Source of the DNA: Roseovarius salincola
GTDB taxonomy: Bacteria; Pseudomonadota; Alphaproteobacteria; Rhodobacterales; Rhodobacteraceae
Length of the DNA: 64,000 bases
Direction of reading: 5' to 3'
NCBI RefSeq assembly: GCF_026891095.1
Contig: NZ_JAPTNL010000003.1
Location: 62,001-126,000 of the forward strand
The notes under the pieces were generated by a model. It had not been told where the DNA came from. It ran no database searches and saw nothing but the letters and a program-made list of their open reading frames with translations. Positions 24,781 through 34,103 of the stretch are shown here, in pieces. The position numbers and the translations under genes were made by a program. How positions within the stretch are numbered: the first letter of the stretch is position 1; every line of letters starts with the position of its first letter.

Positions 24781-24807
24781 AATCTTCTCCCTTTCATGGT
24801 TTAGAAG

Positions 24808-26133
24808 TTACCTCGTATAAAGAACATCCGGCAGCCACGTGACGAGCGCCGGGAAAACCGCGACAAGCACACACATCACAACGATGAGCCCGATAAACGG
24901 GAGCACGCCGCGGACGATCGCACCTGTTCGCACCTCGCGTGGAGCAATGGCGCGCAGATAAAACAGCGCATAGCCGAATGGTGGCGTCAGGAACGATGTC
25001 TGAAGCACGACCGCCATCAGCACGACAAACCAGAGCAGGTTGACGTCCGGCATCTCCTGGATGATCGGCAGGAAGATCGGGAAGGACAGCAGCACGATCC
25101 CGGTCCAGTCGAGGAACGCGCCCAGGATGAACACGATCCCCATCATCACGGTGATCAGCATCCAGGGCTCCATGTCCATCGCGCGGATCAGTTCCTGCGT
25201 GGCGCGCAGACCGCCGGTGATGTTGAACACCCCGGTAAAGGCCGTGGCCCCCAAGACGATGAACAGGATCATCGCCGATGTCCGCCCGGTTTCCAGCATC
25301 GCCCCGTAAAAGGAGTTCAGACGGAACTTGCCGCGCAGGATCACGATCAGCAACGCCAGCGCCGCACCGATGGCCGACGCCTCGGTCGCCGTCGCAATCC
25401 CCGCCAGCAGCGAGCCGAGTATCCCGAAGATCAGAACCAGCGGCGGCAGCGCCTCCAGCAGCAGCATCCGCAACAGCGCGGCGCGGCCGATCTTCTCGTC
25501 GGGTTCGACCGCTGGGGCCAGGTCCGGGCGAAACACCGAAATCACATAGACATAAAGCGCATAGCTCAGCCCCAGAAGCACACCCGGAAGCATCGACCCC
25601 GCGAACAGCTCGCCCACCGACAGCGGCGAATAGCTGGCCATCAGGATCAGCATGATCGAGGGCGGGATCAGGATACCGAGGCAGCCCGACGCCGCGATCA
25701 CCCCGGTGGTCAGGGATTGCGCATAGCCATATTGCAGCATCGGGCGCAGGGCCATCACGCCCATCACGGTGATCGAGGCCCCGATGATGCCCGTGGTCGC
25801 CGCCAGCAGGATCGAGATGAACACCACCGCCAGCGCCAACCCCCCGCGCACCCGGCTCATAAGCAGGCGCAGGGTTTCGAACATTCGGTCCGTCACGCCT
25901 GAATCCGACAGGAACCGCGCCATCAGCACGAAGAGCGGGATCGCGATCAGCGTGTAGTTGTCGAGCACATCGCCGAAAATGCGGTTGATCACGATGCCAA
26001 GCACCATCGGCTTGCCCGCGATGATCGCCGTCAGCACGGCGGTGCCGCCCAGAACAAAGGCCAGCGGATGTCCGAGGAACAGGCCCGAGATCAGCAGGCC
26101 GAACATCAGGACGGCAATGAGTTCGGGATTCAT
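24808..26133 (-). CDS. dctM: TRAP transporter large permease (DctM)
   Basis: 441 residues, about 12 helices. DctM motifs: LFLGHPLAFVLGGTAVL, AATTGIIGASITVMGVMALRPM, GCLGILIPPSIMLILMASYS, AGIATATEASAIGAALALL and SFLTPPFGYALFYLRAI. It starts on the last bases of dctQ (four-base overlap). Slightly longer than the other DctM proteins in the window and closer to the branch often paired with larger keto-acid or mannitol/chloroaromatic binding proteins, which agrees with the neighbouring dctP. Confidence 0.93.
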   Translation of the reverse strand: MNPELIAVLMFGLLISGLFLGHPLAFVLGGTAVLTAIIAGKPMVLGIVINRIFGDVLDNYTLIAIPLFVLMARFLSDSGVTDRMFETLRLLMSRVRGGLALAVVFISILLAATTGIIGASITVMGVMALRPMLQYGYAQSLTTGVIAASGCLGILIPPSIMLILMASYSPLSVGELFAGSMLPGVLLGLSYALYVYVISVFRPDLAPAVEPDEKIGRAALLRMLLLEALPPLVLIFGILGSLLAGIATATEASAIGAALALLIVILRGKFRLNSFYGAMLETGRTSAMILFIVLGATAFTGVFNITGGLRATQELIRAMDMEPWMLITVMMGIVFILGAFLDWTGIVLLSFPIFLPIIQEMPDVNLLWFVVLMAVVLQTSFLTPPFGYALFYLRAIAPREVRTGAIVRGVLPFIGLIVVMCVLVAVFPALVTWLPDVLYTR

Positions 26134-26624
26134 TCAGCGGCCTCCTGCCGGTCGAAGATCAGTTTGATGACCTCTGCGATCCCTTGCAGCAACAGCAGGG
26201 CCGCCGCCAGGCACATCGCCATCTTGAGCGGATAGACCGGCATCTGGATCGCGCCATATGTAACCTCGCCCTGGGCCCAGGATCGCGCCGCGAACTCCCA
26301 AGAGCGGGTCAGGAACACCCAGGCGAACGGAAAGAAAAAGATCACATAGCCCAGCAGTTCGGCCACGCGCTGCGCCCCGCGGCCCAGCTTTTCGGTAACG
26401 ATGTCCACCCTGACATGGGCCTTGTGGCGCAAGGCATAACCACCCAGCATGACGAAATAGAAACCAAACATCTGCTTGGAGACATCGTAAGCCCATCGGG
26501 TCGGCTCGCTGAACACATAGCGCAGAACGACATCATAGATGATGATCACCGCGAATCCGACCGCAATGACCGAGACGATCCGTCCCACGATCTCGTTCAG
26601 CCCGCTGATCGCGCGCACTATCAT
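26130..26624 (-). CDS. dctQ: TRAP transporter small permease (DctQ)
   Basis: 164 residues from the ATG at 26624, which has a very strong GGGGAGGAG site eight bases upstream; a longer in-frame start at 26747 would add a non-hydrophobic leader and was not used. Four helices, with VLRYVFSEPTRWAYDVSKQMFGFYFVMLGGYALRHKAHVRVD typical of DctQ. First gene of the minus-strand TRAP operon. The gap to the MFS gene (26625-26819) holds its promoter, but no clear box was identified. Confidence 0.9.
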   Translation of the reverse strand: MIVRAISGLNEIVGRIVSVIAVGFAVIIIYDVVLRYVFSEPTRWAYDVSKQMFGFYFVMLGGYALRHKAHVRVDIVTEKLGRGAQRVAELLGYVIFFFPFAWVFLTRSWEFAARSWAQGEVTYGAIQMPVYPLKMAMCLAAALLLLQGIAEVIKLIFDRQEAAE

Positions 26625-26819
26625 GCAGATCTCCTCCCCGGGCGGTATGACGTCGCCAGAATCACCGACCCGGCTGAACCACTCACAGACGCGCAGAGAC
26701 TGGCCTGATTCAACACGGAGTTCAAGCGAATCGGTGCGCAATTGCATACGGGCCGTGGCGTCAACGACCCCGCTGCGATCTCACCTTGCCGGGGCTGGCG
26801 AAGTTCGCTCAAGCTTCGT

Positions 26820-28034
26820 TCAGGCGTCCAGTTCGCGGCTCAATCTGCGAGTGATCGCCAGCGATCCCAGCGACAACGCGACGCACCATGCACCCATGAA
26901 AAGGCACTGTGTCGGAAAGTCGGTTCCGGCATCGATCAGGATGCCGGTCAGCCCGGGGCCGATCGCGGTGGAAACCACCATGACCGTCGTCGCCAGCGAC
27001 CGGATCGCGCCCAGATGGCGGGTGCCGTAGGCGACCGGCAGCAAGACACCCCACAATGCGCCCGCCATGCCCTGCGTGACGCCGATCACGCCCAGTGCGA
27101 CATGCCAGGCGATCACCTCCTGCGCGGGCCATATCAACGCGATTCCCAACCCCATGGGCAACAGCAGCGCGGGCAGCAGGTTCTGCGCCCCGAACCGGTC
27201 CGCCGCCCAGCCTGCGGCAAAGGCCGAGGCCACCGCGCTTGTTGCATAGGCCGAATACCCCGGCGCCATGGCGACCAGCGTCCAGCCCTTCACATCCGCG
27301 ACATGAACCTGGTGAAAGAACACGACGGTGCCGATGAACCCCGGCGTCAGCAAGGTCGGCATCAATGCGGGCAACAGCCAGTGGCGCGCGGCGTCGCGCC
27401 GGCTCCATTGGTGCCCCATCAGGCCGGGTCGTGCGCCGCCGCCCTCTGCGCCCTCCGGCGCGCGCTCTTCGGCCAGCAGCACCCACAACAGCGGTGCGAC
27501 CACCAGCACCAGCAGGCATGCGACCCCGGTCCATGTCGGCCGCCAGCCGATCCCGGCGATGGCCAGCACCGCCAGCAGCGGGATCACGATCTCACCGGCC
27601 GGATGGCCGAGGCTGGTGATCGCCACCGCCTGCCCGCGCCGCGCCTCGAACCAGCGCCCCATGGCGGTCAACGCGATATGGCTGAACATGCCCTGCCCGC
27701 AGAACCGCAACAGGAAGAGGCACAAACCCAATAACCAGATATTGCGCGCCATCGCCATGCCAAGCGCCGCCAGCGCGAAAGCCACCGCAATCGCCGGGGC
27801 CAGCCGTGACAGCCGCACGGTATCCACAATGGATCCGCGCGAGAACAACAGCGCCGCCGATGTCAGGGTTGCGACCGTGTAAAGACCGCCCCAGCTACCG
27901 TCGCTCAGCCCGTATTCGGTCTTGATTGCCCCCGCGAACAAAGAAATGAACCACGTCTGCCCAAAGGCCGAGGCGAAAGTCAGCAACACTCCGCTGGCCA
28001 GCCAGCGCAGGTTCTCGCGCAGGAAAGTCAGCAT
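26820..28034 (-). CDS. Major facilitator superfamily transporter
   Basis: 404 residues with 12 predicted helices, a central acidic loop (residues about 195-215) and MFS signature remnants after helices 2 and 8 (GGLYTVATLTSA..., FAAGWAADRFGAQ). The sequence FRFCGQGMFSHIALTAMGRWF, with the RWFxxRRG element, is typical of the monocarboxylate/oxalate-formate antiporter branch. Substrate unknown. It is transcribed from its own start, 37 bases before the Usp gene's stop (same strand), and precedes the TRAP operon by 195 bases. Confidence 0.85.
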   Translation of the reverse strand: MLTFLRENLRWLASGVLLTFASAFGQTWFISLFAGAIKTEYGLSDGSWGGLYTVATLTSAALLFSRGSIVDTVRLSRLAPAIAVAFALAALGMAMARNIWLLGLCLFLLRFCGQGMFSHIALTAMGRWFEARRGQAVAITSLGHPAGEIVIPLLAVLAIAGIGWRPTWTGVACLLVLVVAPLLWVLLAEERAPEGAEGGGARPGLMGHQWSRRDAARHWLLPALMPTLLTPGFIGTVVFFHQVHVADVKGWTLVAMAPGYSAYATSAVASAFAAGWAADRFGAQNLLPALLLPMGLGIALIWPAQEVIAWHVALGVIGVTQGMAGALWGVLLPVAYGTRHLGAIRSLATTVMVVSTAIGPGLTGILIDAGTDFPTQCLFMGAWCVALSLGSLAITRRLSRELDA

Positions 28035-28071
28035 CTCGGTTCAGTCTTGTTTTCCTTGACCGGACCCTGTG

Positions 28072-28929
28072 TCATCGCATGATCAGAACCGGCACCCGGC
28101 AGGATCGCAGCATCTCGGTCGTGGTCGAACCGATCATCAGGCTGCGCACGCGCGAATGCCCGTAGGCCCCCATCACCAGCAAGCCGTGCTCGCCCTCCAG
28201 GGCGATCTCACCCAGAACGGCTTCCGGATCGCCGCTGCGGATCTCGATCTCGACATCGCTGCCACCCGCCTTCAGCGTTGCATGCGCCCCTTCAAGCGCC
28301 TTTCGGATATCGGGCGTGTCCTTGCCCGCGAAGACCAGCGTCACCTTCAGCCCCACAAAAAGCGGGCTACGCGAGATATAATCCACCGCCTTGAGCGAGG
28401 AGGCCCCGCCATCGAAGGCGACCAGAACCTTTTCGACGGGCCTGAACGCGCGGTTGGCGATGAAAACCGGCTTGTGGCTGGCGCGCACGATCCGTTCCAG
28501 GTTGGAGCCGAGATGCTCCATCGCCAGCGCCGCCGCCTCGCCGCGCTTGCCGATCAGGATCATCTCGCCGCTTTCTTCCTTGGCGGTGACGGTCTCGACC
28601 AGATCGCCCTGGCGCAGTCGGGTTTCGACCTCGATATCGCCATCGCCTTCGACAATCGCCCTTGCGTCGTCAAGGATCGCGCGCCCATGCTCATGCGCCA
28701 GCTTGGCGCGTGCCTCATCCAGTTCGGAAAGCTGCGCCAGAAGGGCGGTGCGCGCGCCCAGCCGGATCGCGCCGCTCAGGTCCTGGCCCTCGACCCCCTC
28801 GCGGCGGCCCATGACGTGATAGATCTTCACCTTCCAGTCATTCTTCCCGGCGATCCAGGCTGCGTGGTGGCAGACGCTTTCGGAATAGGCCGAGCCGTCG
28901 ACAAGCGCGATCAGTGTATTCGTACTCAT
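28072..28929 (-). CDS. Tandem universal stress protein (two Usp domains)
   Basis: 285 residues with two Usp repeats. Domain 1 (residues about 1-145) ends ILIGKRGEAAALAMEHLGSNLERIVRASHKPVF; domain 2 (about 155-285) ends with the ATP-binding form GAYGHSRVRSLMIGSTTTEMLRSCRVPVLIM. Thus the second repeat keeps the G-x2-G-x9-GST motif. It lies 14 bases downstream of sulP and is probably co-transcribed; Usp proteins next to anion transporters are thought to regulate them through nucleotide binding. That role is inferred here. Confidence 0.9.
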   Translation of the reverse strand: MSTNTLIALVDGSAYSESVCHHAAWIAGKNDWKVKIYHVMGRREGVEGQDLSGAIRLGARTALLAQLSELDEARAKLAHEHGRAILDDARAIVEGDGDIEVETRLRQGDLVETVTAKEESGEMILIGKRGEAAALAMEHLGSNLERIVRASHKPVFIANRAFRPVEKVLVAFDGGASSLKAVDYISRSPLFVGLKVTLVFAGKDTPDIRKALEGAHATLKAGGSDVEIEIRSGDPEAVLGEIALEGEHGLLVMGAYGHSRVRSLMIGSTTTEMLRSCRVPVLIMR

Positions 28930-28943
28930 GAATCCGTTCCCCT

Positions 28944-30434
28944 TCAGTGGCCCAGCAGGCGATCCATCGCCCCCGGCTTGTCATGAATGGCCAGCCGGTC
29001 GACAATCGTCTCCGAGGCCTCATTCATGCCGATGATCTCCACATCGGCCCCCTCGCGACGGAACTTGAGCACGGCCATGTCCACCGCTGCAACCGATGAA
29101 ATATCCCAGATATGGGCGCGGCTGACATCAATCGTCACTTTCTCGGGCGCTTCCTTGAAGTCGAATGCCTTCATGAAATCCTCGACCGAGGCAAAGAACA
29201 GCTGCCCCTCGATGTGATAGGTGCGGTGCATCCCGTCCGCCGTGATCTCCGTGCGGACCCGGAACAGTTGCGATATCTTCCAGGCGAAGAAGATGCCCGA
29301 CAACAGCACGCCCACCAGCACACCGATCGCAAGGTTATGGGTATAGACCACGAAGAATACCGTCGCCAGCATCACGATCGAGGATGATCGCGGATGATCG
29401 CGCAGCGCCTTGATCGAAGACCAGGAGAACGTGCCGATCGAGACCATGATCATGATCGCCACCAGCGCAGCCATCGGAATCATTGCAACGATGTCCCCGA
29501 TCACCACCACCATCGCCAGAAGATAGACGCCGGCGGCGAAGCTGGACAGCCGCCCGCGCCCACCGGATTTCACGTTGATGATCGACTGCCCGATCATGGC
29601 GCAGCCCGCCATCCCGCCGATGAATCCGGTCGCGGTATTGGCCAGCCCCTGGCCCACGCATTCCTGGTTGCGGTCGCTGCTGGTGTCGGTCAGGTCATCA
29701 ACGATCTGCTGGGTCATCAGACTTTCCAACAGGCCCACCACGGCCACGGCGATGGAATAGGGCAGAATGATCCGAAGCGTCTCGAATGTGAGCGGAATGT
29801 CCGGGATCAGGAAGATCGGCAAGGTGTCGGGCAACTGGCCCATATCGCCCACCGTGCGGACATCCCAGCCCATGGCGACCGTCAGCAGCGTCAACACGAT
29901 GATCGTGACCAGCGGCGACGGGATCGCCGTGGTGATGCGCGGAAAAAGATAGATGATCGCCAGCCCGCCCGCGACCAGCGCGTAGGTCAGCATCGGCACT
30001 TTCGACGGATCGAGCTCGGGCAGCTGCGCCATGAATATCAGGATCGCCAGAGCGTTGACAAAGCCGGTCATCACCGATTTTGACACGAACCGCATCACGT
30101 AGCCCAATCGCAGGAACCCCGCGCCGATCTGCAAAAGCCCCGCCAGAACGGTCGCGGCCAGCAGGTATTCCAGCCCGTGATCGCGCACCAGCGTGACCAT
30201 CAGCACCGCCGTCGCCGCCGTCGCCGCCGAGATCATCCCCGGCCGCCCGCCGGTGATTGCGGTGATCACCGCGATCGAAAAGCTGGCATAAAGCCCCACC
30301 TTGGGATCGACGCCCGCAATAATAGAAAAGGCGATCGCCTCGGGAATGAGCGCCAATGCGACGACAAGGCCGGACAGCAGGTCGCCACGGATATTGCCGG
30401 TCCATTGGCGGCGGTATTGGGTAAGTGACATCAT
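28944..30434 (-). CDS. SulP family anion transporter with STAS domain
   Basis: 496 residues. The membrane part has the SulP opening [36 protein letters not shown] and about 12 helices; residues from about 385 form a cytoplasmic STAS domain ([30 protein letters not shown]). SulP proteins move sulfate, bicarbonate or organic anions, usually with Na+ or H+. In a region with sulfonate genes, sulfate or sulfite handling is possible, but bacterial SulPs of this size are also bicarbonate carriers. Start chosen at 30434 ([10 protein letters not shown]), ahead of the conserved N-terminus; the longer upstream frame is not hydrophobic. A good promoter lies at 30578-30606. Confidence 0.9.
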   Translation of the reverse strand: MMSLTQYRRQWTGNIRGDLLSGLVVALALIPEAIAFSIIAGVDPKVGLYASFSIAVITAITGGRPGMISAATAATAVLMVTLVRDHGLEYLLAATVLAGLLQIGAGFLRLGYVMRFVSKSVMTGFVNALAILIFMAQLPELDPSKVPMLTYALVAGGLAIIYLFPRITTAIPSPLVTIIVLTLLTVAMGWDVRTVGDMGQLPDTLPIFLIPDIPLTFETLRIILPYSIAVAVVGLLESLMTQQIVDDLTDTSSDRNQECVGQGLANTATGFIGGMAGCAMIGQSIINVKSGGRGRLSSFAAGVYLLAMVVVIGDIVAMIPMAALVAIMIMVSIGTFSWSSIKALRDHPRSSSIVMLATVFFVVYTHNLAIGVLVGVLLSGIFFAWKISQLFRVRTEITADGMHRTYHIEGQLFFASVEDFMKAFDFKEAPEKVTIDVSRAHIWDISSVAAVDMAVLKFRREGADVEIIGMNEASETIVDRLAIHDKPGAMDRLLGH

Positions 30435-30577
30435 GAAAGTCTGGTATCCTCGGGCCGCGCGGCGATACGTGCGGTCTTGGTTTCCGTGTGGTCTGGTGCG
30501 GGTTTTGGTTGTCCGGCGGATCGGCGGCCGGAAGAGCCAGCCGGGGATCACACCCGGCTCCTTGCGTGTCGCGACGG

Positions 30578-30606
30578 GCTATAGTCGCTTCGCCCGCGAT
30601 TGCCAA
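30578..30606 (-). promoter_or_regulatory. Sigma70-type promoter of sulP-usp
   Basis: On the minus strand TTGGCA (30606-30601), a 17-base spacer and TATAGC (30583-30578) match the consensus well, in the gap between DUF3833 and sulP, giving a leader of about 135 bases. A GCCCGG/CCGGGC hairpin at about 30636-30656 may terminate the operon upstream. Confidence 0.5.
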
Positions 30607-30669
30607 GCTGCGAAACTCATGTTTCGCCGCCCCTGCCCGGATCACTGCACCGGGCGCTCTTGCGGCCTG

Positions 30670-31230
30670 CTAGTCACGCGCTTCAGGAGCGGGGCGCATC
30701 GTCGCCACCAGCTCGGCCACCGTCACCCCGAACTTGCGCATCTGCGAGCGGTTCATGATCGCACCGTCGCGCGTCAGGTAAAGCCAGTCGGTCACGTCCA
30801 GAACATGCGCGCCGGCCTCCTTTGGCAGCACGATCCTGTAGCGCATCATCACCGTCGATCCCGATATCCGCCCCTGCGCCACGCCACGGATATCGTCGGC
30901 CGTCGCTGTAAAGCGTCCGCCCTTTCCCAGGGTGATGTGCCAGGCGCGCGCCTGCTGACTGCCGTTGGAATAGGTGAAATCCTCGCTCAGGACTCCGGCG
31001 TCCCCATCCCATTTGCCTGACATGCGCGCCACGAAACTGTTTGTCATCCGCCCGTCGGGCCCAAAGATCACCCCTTCCGACAGGATCTCGCCCGAAAGAT
31101 GTTCTTGCAGCGAAAAGGCGGGCGCGCCCTCCGCATAGTCGCCCGGTTTCTGGCTGCGAAAGCTGAAGAAACGCGCCCGCACAAGAAGCGCGCCAAGGAT
31201 CAGCGCCAGAACGGCGGCCAGCGCGCTCAT
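30670..31230 (-). CDS. DUF3833 lipocalin-like protein
   Basis: 186 residues, one N-terminal helix (residues 2-18) that anchors or exports it, then a beta-rich domain with the DUF3833 pattern: FSLQEHLSGEILSEGVIFGPDGRMTNSFVARMSGKWDG, later MMRYRIVLPKEAG and DWLYLTRDGAIMNRSQMRKFGVTVAELVATMRP. It is thought to be a periplasmic lipid-associated barrel; the function is not established. It is the last gene of the five-gene operon that starts with the flavoprotein at 35385, overlapping the MFS gene by four bases, and so is probably under RpoE control. Confidence 0.85.
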   Translation of the reverse strand: MSALAAVLALILGALLVRARFFSFRSQKPGDYAEGAPAFSLQEHLSGEILSEGVIFGPDGRMTNSFVARMSGKWDGDAGVLSEDFTYSNGSQQARAWHITLGKGGRFTATADDIRGVAQGRISGSTVMMRYRIVLPKEAGAHVLDVTDWLYLTRDGAIMNRSQMRKFGVTVAELVATMRPAPEARD

Positions 31231-32456
31231 GCCGGCTGCGCCTCTGCGGGCAGGCGGAACACCAGCACCAGCGCAGCAAGTTTCAGAATGCAGGGCAGCA
31301 CGGCGTAAGAAAAGTTCAGCATACTCAAAGCACCTTCATCGTTGATTTCTCCGGGGGTGAATCCACTCCCCTCCAGCAGCGGCAGCACCGCGAAAGCCGC
31401 AAGCGCCAGCCCCAGCTTGCCCGCAAAGGACCATATCCCGAACGCCATCGAGGCCTTCAGCCCTGCACGCGTCAGCGCAACCGAGAACATCGCTGGCAGG
31501 ATCACCATATCCGCTCCCAGTGCCGCCCCCGAGGCAAGGCAGATCAACACGAAACCGATCAGATTGCCCGGTGCCAGAAAGGCCGCGCCGACAAAGCCCA
31601 GGATCGCCAGCGGCATCGCCACCAGCAGCGTCGGGCGCGACCCGATCCGCTGGCTCATCCGCGCCCAAAGCGGCACACTCAGGCCCGCGCTCAGGAAGAA
31701 CACGATCAGAAGAGGCCCCGCCATGCCTTCAAGCTGCAGGCGGTCCTCGACAAAGAACAGGAACAGCGTCGAGGTGATCGCCACCGGCAGGCTGTTGACC
31801 AGCGCCAGCGCCAGCAGCCTGAGCGCCCCGGCCTCGCCCAGCCCCTCCAGCGACAGGCGGTCGCCCAGCACCGCAGGGCGGCGCCATGCCGGCCGCGTGA
31901 CCAGTGCCACCACCACCGCCAGCGCACCAAGGAACAGGCCAAAGGCCGGATAACCCCGCGCTCCCGCGCCAAGCCCCATGAGGATCGCGGGCGCAATCGC
32001 CGCGACCACCACGCCCGCCAGCATCCCCGCTTCGCGATAGGCGGCGAGCGTCATCAGTTCCTGCGCCGTGCCCTCTCGCGCCAGCGTGGCGCTGCGCCCA
32101 TAAAGCAGGATCATGCCCAGGCTGTAGGCCGAAAACAGCAGCACCAGGATCGCGATCAGCCGCGCGACCACATGCGGCCCGGCCTCAAGCGCGAACAACA
32201 GCGGAAACCCCACCGCCAATCCGCCCGCCGCCAACATCGCGAACAGGCCCTGCGCACGCGGCCAGCGGTCGATCGCCCAGCCGATCAGCGGATCCTGCAC
32301 CAGATCGATCAGCCGGATCACCAGCAGCACGCTGCCGATGACCCCAAGCCCGATCCCCAGATTGACCGAGGCAAAACGCGGCAGGTGGATGTAAAGCGGA
32401 ATGCCGGCCGCCGCCAGCATCATCGCGTAAAGGCTGACACGCGGATAGCGCATCAC
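31227..32456 (-). CDS. MFS transporter, GPH (melibiose carrier-like) type
   Basis: 409 residues, 12 helices. The N-terminal LPRFASVNLGIGLGVIGSVLLVIRLIDLVQDPLIGWAIDRW element, with the conserved D-x2-DP, is typical of glycoside-pentoside-hexuronide cation symporters. Inside a lipid-modification operon it may move a lipid precursor or small anion and not a sugar. Coupled by four-base overlaps to the chalcone-isomerase-like gene upstream and DUF3833 downstream. Confidence 0.85.
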   Translation of the reverse strand: MMRYPRVSLYAMMLAAAGIPLYIHLPRFASVNLGIGLGVIGSVLLVIRLIDLVQDPLIGWAIDRWPRAQGLFAMLAAGGLAVGFPLLFALEAGPHVVARLIAILVLLFSAYSLGMILLYGRSATLAREGTAQELMTLAAYREAGMLAGVVVAAIAPAILMGLGAGARGYPAFGLFLGALAVVVALVTRPAWRRPAVLGDRLSLEGLGEAGALRLLALALVNSLPVAITSTLFLFFVEDRLQLEGMAGPLLIVFFLSAGLSVPLWARMSQRIGSRPTLLVAMPLAILGFVGAAFLAPGNLIGFVLICLASGAALGADMVILPAMFSVALTRAGLKASMAFGIWSFAGKLGLALAAFAVLPLLEGSGFTPGEINDEGALSMLNFSYAVLPCILKLAALVLVFRLPAEAQPA

Positions 32457-32947
32457 TCGCCCTTCAATGCGCGGGTGAAACTTCTCGAGCGACTGTTCTC
32501 GCCCAGGAATATCCGCATGAATCCTTCCTTGATGCCGGGATGTGCCACCGTGCAGACCCGCTGGTCATTGCGCCAGAACGCGATTCTGTCGGGGCCATCC
32601 GACACCGCCGCATAGCGGTCGCCCTCCTGCACGTCCCGGAAACATTGCGCCAGCTGGTCGCGCACCGGCAGCGGCGCGCCGGTGCGGCGCAATTCGCGCA
32701 TCGTGCCCTCGATCAGGTCATAGGCGGTCAGGTTGCGCCGGTATTCAAGTTCCAGCCCGAAATCCTCGCTCCAGTCCAGCGGCGCGCCGTCCTGCGTGTA
32801 AAGCCGCGCCTCGTAAAGCGGAAAGCCGATAAAGCGATAGATGGCCGCCCCACGCAATTCCGCATCCGCCAGCACCGACTTGACGATCGACGCCTGGGCC
32901 ATGGCCGGGCAAACCAGCAACGCCGTGATCAGCATCGCCTTACGCAT
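32453..32947 (-). CDS. Chalcone isomerase-like periplasmic protein
   Basis: 164 residues with a Sec signal (MRKAMLITALLVCPAMAQA). The mature part carries the chalcone-isomerase-like pattern: GAAIYRFIGFPLYEARLYTQDG, YRRNLTAYDLIEGTMRELRRTG and the C-terminal FLGENSRSRSFTRALKGE. Bacterial members are fatty-acid-binding relatives of plant CHI, not flavonoid enzymes. Start chosen at 32947 because of the signal peptide; it overlaps the methyltransferase gene by eight bases. A role in handling fatty acids modified by the operon is inferred. Confidence 0.8.
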   Translation of the reverse strand: MRKAMLITALLVCPAMAQASIVKSVLADAELRGAAIYRFIGFPLYEARLYTQDGAPLDWSEDFGLELEYRRNLTAYDLIEGTMRELRRTGAPLPVRDQLAQCFRDVQEGDRYAAVSDGPDRIAFWRNDQRVCTVAHPGIKEGFMRIFLGENSRSRSFTRALKGE

Positions 32948-34103
32948 GGGCCAGCTCCACCTGAACCACATCGGTATGACCCACCGCGAAGGAGGCCGCG
33001 CAGATCTCGAGATAATATTTCCAGTTGCGAAAGAACGCCTCGCCATGGCCCATTTCGGCGATCCGCCGCTTTTGCGCGCTCAGACTCCGCGACCAGCTCC
33101 GGCAGGTGCGTGCGTAATCCTGACCAAAGGCGAAACTGTCGCGCAGCTCCAGCCCGGCATCGGCGGCCTGACGCGCAATCACCTTGTCCGACAACAGCAT
33201 GCCGCCGGGAAACACGTAACGGCGGATGTAATCCGACGACGCGGCGTAGCGTTCATGGAACGCGTCGCTCACGGTGATCGCCTGCAACACCACCCGGCCA
33301 CCCTCGGCCAGGTTCTTTTTGAGCATCGAAAAATAGCTCGGCCAGTAGCGCGCGCCGACCGCCTCGATCATCTCGATCGAGACGATATTGTCATATTGCC
33401 CCGCCACGTCGCGGTAATCGCGCAGCTGTATATCGGCGCGCCCGTCAAGTCGGCACTGGGCATAGGCATGCTGGTTGCGCGAGATCGTGACCCCGGTGAC
33501 ATCGCGCCCCTCGCCCACGGCCTGCTCGGCGAAACCGCCCCAGCCGCAGCCGATCTCCAGAACCCGCTCGCCCGCCCCGAGCCGCGACAGCACGCGGGCA
33601 TTCTTGCGGGTCTGCGCGCGGGCCAGATCGTGATCCTCTTCGCCCGTGTCGAACAGCCCCGCCGAATAGGTCATCCCTTCATCCAGCCACAGCCGGTAGA
33701 ATTCGTTGCCCACATCGTAATGGGCGCGGATGTTCCTTTGCGCCCCGCGCCTTGAATTGGCGCGCAGCACCCCGTCCACCAGACGGAATTTCGCCCGGTT
33801 CAGCAGGCTGGGGTGGTCATAGGCACCCAGATGATCGCGGTTGCGCATCGCCAGTTGCGTCAGCCCCTCGACCGAAGGCGTGTCCCACAGCCCCGCAACA
33901 TAGGCTTCGCCCAGCCCGACCTGACCATGCGCCGCCATGGCCGAAACCGCCGCCCAGTCATGGATGACCATCTCTGCCTCGGGGCCGGAACTGCCGAAGT
34001 GATGGCGCTCGCCCTCGGGCGTGCGCAGGGTCAGCCGCCCGTCACGCAGGCGCTCGCATGTCGACAGGAACTCCGCTCTCAGGGCCTTGTTCGTGAAACG
34101 CAC
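32940..34103 (-). CDS. Cyclopropane-fatty-acyl-phospholipid synthase family methyltransferase
   Basis: 387 residues. The SAM site VLEIGCGWGGFAEQA lies near residue 180, followed by SIEMIEAVGARYWPSYF and the C-terminal FAFGQDYARTCRSW...WKYYLEICAASFAVGHTDVVQ, which is the CFA synthase set. It methylates unsaturated acyl chains in phospholipids. In Rhodobacter sphaeroides a similar RpoE-controlled methyltransferase is needed for furan fatty acids, so this may be that type. I chose the GTG at 34103 (AAAGGA eight bases upstream) over an ATG at 34133; both overlap the end of the flavoprotein gene. Confidence 0.88.
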   Translation of the reverse strand: MRFTNKALRAEFLSTCERLRDGRLTLRTPEGERHHFGSSGPEAEMVIHDWAAVSAMAAHGQVGLGEAYVAGLWDTPSVEGLTQLAMRNRDHLGAYDHPSLLNRAKFRLVDGVLRANSRRGAQRNIRAHYDVGNEFYRLWLDEGMTYSAGLFDTGEEDHDLARAQTRKNARVLSRLGAGERVLEIGCGWGGFAEQAVGEGRDVTGVTISRNQHAYAQCRLDGRADIQLRDYRDVAGQYDNIVSIEMIEAVGARYWPSYFSMLKKNLAEGGRVVLQAITVSDAFHERYAASSDYIRRYVFPGGMLLSDKVIARQAADAGLELRDSFAFGQDYARTCRSWSRSLSAQKRRIAEMGHGEAFFRNWKYYLEICAASFAVGHTDVVQVELAHA

